DNA of 64,000 bases from Onchocerca volvulus (Eukaryota; Nematoda; Chromadorea; Rhabditida; Onchocercidae), in the NCBI GenBank assembly GCA_000499405.2, contig HG738140.1:15949097-16013096 (forward strand), written 5' to 3'. A model generated the notes under the pieces. That model was not told where the DNA came from and ran no database searches. It saw only the letters and a list, made by a program, of their open reading frames with translations. Shown here piece after piece: positions 21,431-32,819 of the stretch; the first letter of the stretch is position 1; each line of letters begins with the position of its first letter. A program made the position numbers and the translations under genes.

Positions 21431-24400
21431 TTGAAAAAAAAAATAAAATAAAATAAAATAAAAGTACGCGTATGTTTTTATATGCACAGAAGCATATGAA
21501 TTGAGATACCAACTTCTTTTTTGCAATAAATGCAAATTTAGATCAAATCTTACAAATTTTTTGTACCGTAATTTCGCATCCTATTTTGTTATTTCTGTCT
21601 CAGATTCATGCTCTACATTTAATTATAACAAAAATTTTAATTATAAAATTTTTAGAAAGATTTACGCAATTCATTAAGGAAATCTTTAATATGAATTTGA
21701 AAGATGTTATTATTTATTGGTCGACATCTAAAGACAGAAAGAAGCAATGCGAGAATATAACATTATATTAGAATATGTGTTGATTCAGAAGTTATTAAAC
21801 TGAAGAAATGTGTCGAAGCTTGCGTCAGCATCAAAAACAACGGATAAAATTAAATTGAATGACTATTTTGAATTACAAATTACAATTGCTCCGATTACAC
21901 TCCATTCTTTCTCATTTTTTGAACTGTAATTTAATTTTGGCCATAGAGTTATCATTATGAATAAAATGCATATAATGAATAAAACAGAAAAAAATGAAAT
22001 AAAACAGAAAAAAAAAAATGAATAAAACAAAAAAATTTCAGGAGTAACGCGAGACGCGTGTGCATTATTTTATTTTTTTTAAGCAATGAAAAATAGAATG
22101 CACTCAATTATTGTAATTTCCAAAATGTGGTGAAACTGAATTTCTGCAAGTTTAAATGATAAATTGATATGTCATTTCTGGTATTTCAGCAATTAATTTG
22201 CTTAAAATTTTTTTGCTGATTTTGATGTTTTGTATTTCCATATTAAAGGGAAATAATGGTAATTATAATGAATTGGCAATAATCATTCAATGCAAATTGA
22301 CAATAATAGAATAAATTTATAATAAAAAAACAAAAATTGAATGATACCTTTTAGGAACGATAACTGGGTTGGAGTCGAAATAAATTTATAACTTTATTAT
22401 ATTGAAATGGAAATAATTACGTAGAATACATCGCTTTTTATACATTCCATGCCAGGGATGTTCAACGAGCTCTGAAAATTGATGAAGCTTGTGTGGAAAA
22501 TTTATGTTTTCTTCTATTCAACATTGGATTCACTGAAGAGAGCACTTCTGCTTAGCAAAAAGGACTACTTGGAGCACTCATTCAATGTCTAAGCTTCATT
22601 CAAGCAAGCTACTTACTGGAAGTTTGAGAATAGTTTGTTTCGTAATATTTCTTATTATGAAAATATTGCAATTTTAAATTCAATGAAAATCACTGCAAAT
22701 GATTCAGACTAAATTTAATTCAAGAAATATTCCAATGTTTGCCAGCATCTCTAAGATAAATTTTATCATGAAAGCATTCATGGCTTGATGATCGAATAAA
22801 AGTAAAACATAATATATAATGTTGGATTACTTTTGATTATATTAATAATATTACATATTTTCACTTCCTTATTCTAAACATTGAAGTTGTAATTTAATGA
22901 TTTCACATCTAAAACATATAAATTTTAATTAGTTACAATTATTGATTTGCATATGCTCTTAGGCAAATGAGTTGATATTTCAGGATATTTTAATATCTGT
23001 TGCAAATTAAATATTTGCTGTCCATATAATTACTTTTTCGATTAATAATCCTAATGAAAATGGCACTTAATGTAACATCCTAAATGATTCCTTTTACTGA
23101 AATCGTTTTGAATTTATAATTTACGATATTTTTTTGAAAAGACTAAAAAATTTTCAAAATTTCTTTGCTATGTTGGAAAAAACTGAAATAATTTTTACAA
23201 AAGTATGTTCAAATAATCAAAATGTATTGCTAAAATGTTACGATATCGAATGCAATTCTCATCTTTGGTTGCGATTATCAAGCTTTATCTTCACTAGCAA
23301 ATACCGAAAACTAATTTACATGCAAATGATTCCGGTCTTAACCTTATTCATTTGTAGGTTGGGAATATGAAAAACAATAAAATCTACAAGAAACAGAAAA
23401 AAAAGCATAGGATGTTTCTCACTTGGCAATAAAACACAAAAAGTATGCCCTATGACCAAGGCAAAATAGGGATAAAAGTTGGAAAAGAGCAAATCACGTC
23501 AAATCCATGGCAATTTACCTTTTTTTTGCAATAATTTATATAATAAATTTAAAAAAAAAAAAGAATAAATTTCAGGTGTAACCTTATACATGAAAATAAT
23601 AAGCATTGTATTTCTTCATTCATAAGAATTGAATGGAAAACGTAATTTTCTATTAAAGTTATCTTTTTCCAATAATCTATCAATCTACCATCATCACCGA
23701 AGCTATTTTAATTCCAAAAAAGCATCCTACGCCAACAGCATATGAAAATACGTATAAATTCCGCCACATCAGGCGATAAACATGCTGCTTCTTTTTAGAT
23801 TTTCCATATGATCATTTAATTTTGCAAAATTATTTAAATATGCATGTGACTAAAAATAGTCAAAGGAAAATTTTAATTTGACTTTTCATTTAAAATGGCA
23901 ACACATGTCTGGTTTTTGCTTGGGCAGCAGTTTCCTCGATGGTGTTTTGCATAGAATTATACTGAGCATAGTAACATTTATAAAAAATAAAAAATGAACA
24001 GTATTTCTCAATTCGTATTTAAATATGATAAATGATTATATTATTTCATTTTTCAGCAGCCATCTTTATCTAAATTCGATTTCTCAATGTAAAAAAAAAG
24101 GCTAAAAAGTAGCTTCTAAATTTGTGCAAAACAATTTCTTTCAATTTTTAAGAAAAAAAATAATTTTGACAAGATAAATATGTGCAGATAGCGATGCATC
24201 TGTTTGACAAAGCTAAACATATAAGCAACAACGAAAGGATTATAAACAATTTAACGATCAAAATTCGTTAGTTCTTTATAAAATGCCCAGAAATTCGGAA
24301 GAAAAAATATCGTCAGAACTAACCATTGAAAATAATATTATTAAAACAATCTTTCATTTTAAAACAGAATATTTCAATAATGATCTACTATAGCATTTAT

Positions 24401-24545
24401 CTGCATTCAGTATCACAATCGAATTTCTTTGAAGCTATTCATGTTAACTTATTAACATCAAAGGTTTTTACACCAAAATATGATGAACTACCTATCAAAC
24501 TACTGAAACGACAGAAGAAATCATCTTGTTGACAATAAGCAGTGA

Positions 24546-24551
24546 TTTATT
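24546..24551 (-). promoter_or_regulatory. Polyadenylation signal of the PLAA gene
   Basis: AATAAA on the minus strand, about 85 nt past the PLAA stop codon. Confidence 0.5.
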
Positions 24552-24634
24552 AATTATTAAGCACATTACCAATTCTGTAAATAAATTCCATTGTTTATCA
24601 TGAGAATTGATTACAGTTCACATAAAACGCAGCT

Positions 24635-27600
24635 TCATAATGAATAAGCCATTTCTGTGATATCTCTTGCAATAGCTTTTCCGCATTCATCCACCACGGC
24701 ATCCTTAATTCGATTCATTATACCAATAATATTTCGTTTTTTCGCCAGCTGAAAATACTTGCAAAAAGATATTTAAAAAATATTTACTGAATTTAAATGA
24801 AGCATGAAAACTTCTACTAACCTGAATAACAGCAACATCGCCCCACATCAATGTCACGATTGCTTGAAGAAGACGTATTAAAGCTAATTGATTGAAATCA
24901 CCAAAACTAACGACATTTTCAATGGCCTAAATAATGTAATATTCTTTTTAATTCTATTCAACATCAAATAGACTTCTTATGAAAGGACAGCAAAGGACTA
25001 TTTTTCTGTGAGATTTAACATTTTTTTCACCAAGAAAAAACAAATCTGAGAATTAACTTCTCACTGTTCTTGTGGTGAGAAAGAAAAAACGGAGAATTTA
25101 AAATTATAAACTTGCATTCGAAATGAAACTCTAAAAATATTTCATATGAGACCTGAATAATAGCTCGTAAAGCATCTTCTCGTGGACCAAGTTCAGCTAC
25201 CTCACCAGATTCTGTATGGCGTAACAAAATCAACGCCCAATTTGCTAATGCTGTTGTTGCAGCAAGCTGGAAGATATATTTTTTATATTGATAAAATTAA
25301 AAGTTCTAATTTGTAACCAGCATCATACGAATTCCTTTTCTCGAAAAAAGCTACAGGATTACCGATATGAAGACAACTGGGAATTGATGGAAGAAAGAAT
25401 AATAATTGTTAATTCGAATTCAAAATTTTTAAACGTACTTGCAAGGCATGCTTCGCACTATTCAGCTGCGTTGCAACGTATCTAACTGTTGTATTAACAT
25501 CATGGATAAGCATTGAACGACCCCACTGATGCATAGCAGCATTAGCCATAGCTCGACATGCCAAAATACGGATTGGATCAGAATTAGCACTTATCTATAA
25601 AAAAGGAATTTCGTAATTTCAGTGATAAGAACAAAAGCTGTAATTGTGTAAACAAAATCATTGATTTTTTTTCTGGAATTCTCAAAATCTGTTTGGGAAG
25701 GAAGAGAAATATGTATCTGAAAACATTGAAAGTGTATGTATTATAATTTAATGCGCAATATTAACCTGTATAACCGCGATTAAGCAGATATCTCAACAAT
25801 TTAATGAAACTACACGAAAGCATATAAAATGTTATATTAATTACTGCAAATACTGCCATATAATCTGTAATAAAATTTTTTATTTTCCTGAAAGCTTACT
25901 AAAAAATTAGTCAACCGCTGCATTGTTTCCAAACCTCTCGCCGGTTTGTCACCTTCCATGTCTAAAGAACAATAAATTCTATTTAGAGTCCGATTCAAAA
26001 GTGCCAAACGAAACACATCCATTACAGGAGTAATTGTATCTGAAATCATTTTCATAATTCACCAAATTCATAATTCACTAAATTTAATGAATTTAATAAG
26101 ACTATAATATTTGAAGAATTTAACAAGAGATGAATTAAATGAATTATCAAATAAATGCCATAAATTTTTGTTTAAGTGATAGTTCTTAAAATGTTGGGCT
26201 AAGCATTGCACGACACTAGAAAAAGCAGGAACAGATGTATAATAATAGCGGTAAACTGAAGGAGACCGAAAACCAAAGCCAGACGAAGCAAGTTTTTCGT
26301 TTTTTTTTTTTTTGTAGCTTGTCTGAAACTAATAACCCATATAAATAATAGATCTAGGAACCACAAGTTTTACACCATTTATAAGCTCCTAAAAAACTTG
26401 TTTTGAAAATAATAAAGAAAAAGACAAACCTATATGCCATCCAAAACCTGTATCAATTGCGGAAACATGAATATCTCGTGGTTCATATAGTGGAGTTTTT
26501 AAAACGTCTTCGAGAGCGCATAACTGAAATGAGCGCAATTAACTAGTTAACAACAGCGATACCTTAAAATAGATCTTGAAGTTTTAAAATCCATTCGGAT
26601 ACCTTTATCTATATCATAGAACACAATTTCAAATCATTTCCAAATCCTTAAAATATAGACATTAAACTACAAATTTAGTACATATACATATAAACTATGA
26701 ACAGATTTTAAATAACTACTGAAAAAATTTAACTTCGAAATTTTCAATTTCTGTGCAAAAAAAAGTATCGCACTGAAAAAATTGTACCTGTTCCTCATTT
26801 AATCTATATTTGCTTTGTGTCTCATTTAATTCTCTGAGTTTTATAATTGCTTTAGCTGAGGCTTGTTCGATACCAAATTGGAAAAAATTGGACAGCGGAA
26901 CAAATTCACTACGTGGCCGTTTTTTATCTGAAAATAATTAAAAAACTTGAATAAACAAAATTTTCGGATAAAATATGCAGAAACTGTTAGTTGAGCATTT
27001 CTCCCTGTTCCGTTTCCTTCCCATTTATTTGAACTAATATATGTGACGCATATAACATGTTTGGAAATGAATTTATTTAAAAAAAAGAAAAGAAAACGAA
27101 CTGAAACCCCACCAATTGGTAAGCGCACACTTGGCACAATTGAAGCAGAATTTGAAACGTAAGCATTTCCACCAGTGAAAGGATCCGTTACAAATCCTAT
27201 TCCATTTGGAGTTTGATTGGCACCAGGAACATAACGCCCTTCTAAAATTTAGATATAATTTCCATTAGAATCTTCAAAAATCTGATAGATGGAAAACTTT
27301 TTATGAGAAAAAAAAAAAAATCACTAAGTACAGAAAAACATAAAGCACTTCCAACCTGTGAAAGGATCAGTGAAATTGCCAAATTCACTACTACTGGAGT
27401 TACCAATTGTTCCCGGAACTTGAAGACGAAGAACAGCAGAAACCTGAGTTTTCACAAATTTCAATCAATAGTTATTAATCTTCTCAACATTCACATTCTA
27501 CTTTTAATTCCTACTTAAAATTTTAGGAGTAATAAATGAACTAAATGTCCTAAAAAATGTTAGAAGAAGTCAAAACCAACTTTTTCCAGAAATTTTATGG

Positions 27601-30600
27601 GAAGATTATGTTTTTCAATGAAACGCTGCGCTGCCCAGTTTGTATCTTCACCTAAATTATACGGTAATTTTAAAATTCGCCCGTCTTCAGTAGTTACATC
27701 AAATACATAATCCCATTCCTGAAAAAATTCCAAAATTTAAAGAAATAATACAATTCTTTTTTTCAGCAAAGAACTAATCTACAAAAGGTGTTCCCTTGAA
27801 TACAGAATAAATTAGGAAATGATTTGGTACAAGAATGTCAGTAGTAGTAAGCTTTAATTTGATAATGCCAACTGGTTTAATTATTTTGATATGCTAATTA
27901 TAATCTTTTCTATCCTTATAATTAAAATTTGAAAATTTGCCTTTCCATCCAAGAGAATTTTCTCAGTCGATTGTGACTGAGCCATTTTCTTATTAGTTGC
28001 TTGACGTGCTTCCGGTATATTCTCGATTATATACTCCGCAACTTCATTCAAATATGATGCAGGCAAATTATTCTCCTGAAGCGTTACAAATTTTCGGACT
28101 TTAAATTACATTACATTCCCATGAAATACAAATAAAGTTAAATCAACAAATGAAACAAAAAGAAACAGCAAACCAGCAAAAATGTTTGTGCAGCATCATA
28201 TGGATCTGATCCTTTTTTATACTGTAATTCAATCTGTGGTTCTCCATCATCCAATGCTACCTTGATTTTCACTATTTCATTTTGCTAAAAACTCACAAAT
28301 TAGTAAAGCTCATTGAAAGGAAAGCACGAAACGCAAAATCTTGGCTGCAAAAATAAATATATTTCAAACATTGCGCTCAAAATATGCTTCTAAAACGTGG
28401 CGCTAATATTAGTTAGATTCAAGACTGAGTGATACGAAATTCGTACATCTTTTGACATCATAGTCTGCTTAGCTAACATCCAAACATTAGTTCAAATTTG
28501 ACCTGAGCAGCTAGAACTGCTTCGACTTCGGCAATTTTCTTAGCAACCGCACATTGGAATGATCCCATTATGCTGGCATTTGCTTTTCGATTCGCAGCGG
28601 TAGAAAAAATATAAATATTGCCATCACTGAAACCAATCAATCTTATCAAAATGCCTAATAATATATGCAATTAGTAATAAGCAAATCATAGTTTCACTGC
28701 TAATATCTAGACTGAACCGAAAAAAAAACTTATTCAATTCTGATCTCTAACCTGATCGAAAAAGTAAACTTACTCAGCACCAACAGCGATATCATTATTT
28801 CTTAGAAAAGTAAGAGACCAAAGGCTTTGTGCTGGTGTTCTGATCAACTGCTTGTGAGTCAGTGAACCATCATCATTTACATCCCATATTTCCAGAAAAC
28901 CACCTTCACCAGAATTAGCCATCAAACTGTGCCCTTTTATATTAGCATGCACCAAACTGAAATAAAAACTGAATAAAATTTTTAGTAATTCGAAATATGA
29001 AGCAATCAATCATAAAAATGAAACAGAACAAATAAATTACAAACAAAGATTATATCTGTGTTTCGAATAGTAAAATCAGGTTCATCTGCTCATCTAATAA
29101 GAGAATTATTAGTTTTCTTATGAATTTCGCAAACTATATTGAAGGGCTGATTGATATTATTGGGATGCCAGCGATGATGCATTCTCATATAATACCTGTA
29201 TATATATTCGCCACTTGACGAATTGTATCTTTGAAGGCAAACACCAGCATCGATATCCCACAAACGAATCGTGAAATCATTGGCAGCCGAGAGGAATCTG
29301 TGCTTTGATAATACTACAAGGGATCGCACAACATCTTCGTGACCTGAAAAAAGAATAAAAAATAATGTAATAGAATAGACATTTTCCAGATTTTCTGAAT
29401 TTCATTTCCAAATTTCAAAAATCTAAAATTATGGAAGAATGCTCCAAATGTAAAGCAAAAATCATCAACATAACCATAGATTAAATACGAAAATTTAACG
29501 GTTATCATCATGTATAACTCCTTATCATATCATAAATGAAACAGCTTTATTTCAAATTGAAATTTATGGAATAGAAGTTAAGTAGACTTAAACGAACCCG
29601 AAAATGAATTTATTTCACTGTCACCTTTCCAAAGTTTAATAGTCAAGTCCGCAGAACCAGTGAGATAAAAGTCGGGTCGTTCAGGTATGGAGGCGACAGC
29701 CCAAACAGACAATTTGTGACCTACTAAACATAGTGCCTATAAGAATAAAAATGGAATAAAATAAAAACTAATGACTTTAAGACAAAGAAAGAACAACTTG
29801 CATAAATTTTGTTCGGAAAATTCTAATTATGTTGGAATTTCACCCCTGTTTCACTATGTGCATAAGTCATAGTTCAATTCAGTGGACAAAAAAAGCAGTT
29901 AAAATTTAACAGCAAAACGATTATGAAATATCTATACGAAATAAAAAAAAAACTGACTGAAAAAAAAATTACTGTAAAAATTAATGAGTCATATAAAATC
30001 AAGACACATACATTAAAATCCGAACTGCTGATGATTTCTGGAATTGGCCAAATTATTGCATTATTATCCCAGGAACCGCTCATTAATTTTCCATTTTCAG
30101 CATCAACATATAGTACGCAAACTAAAAACTTGAATACCATTATTTTTAAAATGCCAACCAACCTCCATTTTTCTTTTTCCGCTTTTCTCCAAAATTCCTT
30201 ATTTCTTCTCTATTTTCCTCCTTCCATGTCAAAATACATTTCCAAAAAGGAAAAGAATTTATCCCTAATTCGACTTCAACATGATTTGACTAATTTTAAA
30301 AAATCAAATTTTATCAAAATTTCATTTTTTAAAATTAATCAAGAAAGAGAAAAGGAACAAACCGTTCATTTTATGCTCACGTAATATACTTGTTGGTTTA
30401 TCGCTATCTGATGTATATACCGCGATTGAGCCATCTTTACGGCCAGCAAAAATTAACCACCCATATTTTGGACATGAATAAAATGCTACTGCATTAACAG
30501 CCAATTTCTCAACATTTGTCAACGACAGATCCTCTACATAACCGTCATTTCTGAAAATGATTATAATTCTGCCAAATCGGGAACGAAAGAATCTTTAAAT

Positions 30601-31585
30601 AATAGTAATCGAAATTCAGTGAATTCCATATATTTTTGCTCTACTTCTTTCCAATGACTGGATACTGGAATGACGATCAGGTAAGTTTATCCAGTTTATC
30701 CAGTATAAGATTAAATGGCTGAATTTCTTTTTTTTTTTTCTTGCCTATCAAAAATTATTTCAAAAAAGAAGAGAAAATAAGAAAAACAAGTTCAATTTAT
30801 AGGTAATTTTATAAAAAATGGATTTCAACCATCACTTCCGAAACTTTATTTATAAAGTTATCATTATTTTACTCATTATTTACAAATTACTCCTGAATTA
30901 ATTGCTCAAACAGTTCTATACTTGAATATTTGAATATCAAAATATCTCGGGAATCAAAAGTTTCTTATTTATTGCTGCATATATTATTTAAAATGTATAT
31001 AGATTAATACCGGATATACTTCAATTATAATTTATTTAGTGATTGTTCATCAATAAATATTCCGGACGATGCATTTGATTTCACATCATTGAATACTTGA
31101 CATATATTTGATAACTCAGTTGAAATATTTATTACTTAAATGTGAAGTTTGCTATTGATTATAGACACCCAAAAATCATGAAATATGTGCTCAGTTATTT
31201 TTTACAGAATATTTCAATATCAGTTATGCATCTAATTATACATCATGCATTTTACCATTGATCAGAAACTGATAAATTATATGCTCGACTACTAATTGTT
31301 AATTAAGTAATTATCATCAAAAGCATCAACTGACGGATTTTGGCTATTACTCATTTACATTTAATTACTACTACTCGATGTATTTTTCCAACTATTGCTA
31401 TTCGATGAACTTTATAAATAAATGAACGAATATGACCTTTCTGAGAAAACTTTAACGCATTCATCACGACTACCGGAAATAATCTGTCCTAAATCGGTTG
31501 CAACAATACATTTTACGTCAGAGTGATGAGCTGCAATAATGCCACTAAACTCATAATTTCTTCCATTTTCTTCGCGAACTTCCAT
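24635..31585 (-). CDS. PLAA: Phospholipase A2-activating protein / UFD-3 (Doa1) homologue
   Basis: Ubiquitin-binding cofactor of the Cdc48/p97 ATPase, acting in ubiquitin homeostasis and sorting. The 19 exons (minus) are: 31585-31437, 30550-30363, 30121-30012, 29736-29625, 29343-29196, 28956-28774, 28626-28503, 28284-28174, 28075-27941, 27718-27581, 27443-27356, 27241-27113, 26927-26788, 26523-26430, 26039-25900, 25594-25439, 25266-25153, 24926-24822, 24748-24635. Sum 2478 nt = 825 aa (human about 795). WD40 repeats span about residues 10-310 (SGSWDNNAIIW, TGSADLTIKLWK, SAANDFTIRLWD). Next come two PFU-like units (about 342-394 and 421-470) instead of one, then two TDPFTG motifs and a helical PUL domain (about 555-825) that would bind p97. 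The intron after residue 420 starts with GC. The start was chosen because an acceptor-like TTTTAG lies 4 nt upstream of the ATG (trans-splicing). Sits in tandem with USP47 and divergent from SF3A3. Confidence 0.95.
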
Positions 31586-32023
31586 TAGTCTAAAATTTTC
31601 GTAAAATTCCAGGAAAAATTATTTTGCTGAAAATCTTTCGCTTTCCAATAAAAATAATAAACTGGTGGATTTGAAGATCTTAATTCAAATGATGAATGGA
31701 AACTTTTCGAACTAATTAAAGGTAAGTTTAACAATTTAATCAATTAGTTAGCATGAATTAAAAACTGACTGAAAGGGCTAATCAATAAATCCAAAAATTA
31801 TCAAGTAACTTCTTTTCAGAAAATCTTCAAACTAACTTTTCATGTTTCGTACCGAACCTAAAATTTTACTGAAATTTATCATTAATCAGTTCATGAATCT
31901 GAAAGCTTTGATGATTAATAAAGTTCGCAAATCTGTTCCTCTTAAATTTTGATTAACTAATAAATCCACCAAAAAGAAGAACAAAACACCCCTCGATATC
32001 CGCAATATTTTCAAAAAAAAAGA

Positions 32024-32128
32024 TACGGCCGAGCCAATAGTTCTGGCATTTCACGGCGCCAGCCCCGTTGGACTTGCAATATGCTCGAGATAGTCGGGGT
32101 GTTATCTATTCCGAGCGGTTGGGTGACA
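32024..32128. ncRNA. Candidate structured ncRNA (GC-rich block)
   Basis: A sharply bounded GC-rich island in a very AT-rich setting. On the plus strand two hairpins can be drawn. In 32034-32071, CCAA/TTGG and CTGGC/GCCAG stems surround a symmetrical internal loop (TAGTT/CCCCG). In 32083-32116, GCTCG/CGAGC and ATAG/CTAT stems surround a 2x2 mismatch with a 12-nt loop. An ACA trinucleotide follows at 32125-32127, which resembles an H/ACA snoRNA layout, but I see no clear H box. On the minus strand the block runs into nine Ts, which would be an RNA polymerase III terminator. Strand and family are undecided. Confidence 0.35.
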
Positions 32129-32430
32129 TTTCATTTGATTTTCCAATTTAGGAAATATAGTGACTTAGAAGAGAAGAAGGATTGTTGATAAGAATTGATT
32201 GATCTGAAGTTAGAGAATGAGAGACTGATAAGATTTAAGTAATTTGAGATCATTGAATACACTTAGTGAAATAAAATATGAAGGGGTTTTTTTAGCGATT
32301 TTTATAGTTCACAATGACAGTTATACTTAAGAGAATGCATTAGTTATAATAAATTAAGTATTGACTGAATTTGCTTTATAAAATTCGACTAGAAATTGAA
32401 GAAATGATATGATACATGCAAATAATAATG

Positions 32431-32475
32431 TTAGAGGACAGAGAGGGAGAGAGAGAGAGAGAGGGGGAGGGAGAA
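32431..32475. repeat. (GA)n purine tract
   Basis: About 40 bp of GAGAGGGAGAGAGA type sequence on the plus strand, roughly 350 bp upstream of the SF3A3 start. GA tracts can be promoter elements in animals; here only the repeat itself is seen. Confidence 0.8.
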
Positions 32476-32819
32476 TTACGAAGAAAATTGAAGAATGAAA
32501 TTCAAAATTTGATTGTGACAAAAATTACCATATCAGATTGATTATTATACATAATGAATTTTCATTTAAATAAATGATATGTATTGGTATCTTTTGAGGC
32601 ATGTCATAGTTTGAAAGGAAGCCTGATGAAATTTTTGACAGTTAGTTATTTATTTAATAAGTATTGTATTAATAACTCCTTAGGTACAATTAACTTAAGC
32701 TTAATTAAGCCTTTGTTTAGTGTCATGTCTTTAATTTGGTTCATTTTGAATATTTCAAAATGAATATATGAATTTATTGTCCCATGATTTGTAATATTTT
32801 CCAGATTTGCATCATAATC

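Larger units (their letters stand above)
19234..24634. other. Intergenic region between USP47 and PLAA
   Basis: 5.4 kb without a recognisable gene. It must contain the USP47 promoter and the PLAA 3' end. Besides the tandem repeats listed separately it holds poly-A/poly-T runs, an (AAAAT)n stretch near 21436-21462, and degenerate AT-rich sequence. Confidence 0.6.
31586..32819. promoter_or_regulatory. Divergent intergenic region PLAA / SF3A3
   Basis: 1.2 kb separating the start codons of two divergent housekeeping genes, so it should contain both promoters. It includes the GC-rich block described next and a (GA)n tract. No TATA box or other core motif is convincing by eye. Confidence 0.5.

Noticed and set aside
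29923..30384. 153-codon plus-strand frame
   Set aside because: It is the antisense of PLAA exons and introns (30012-30121 and 30363 onward).
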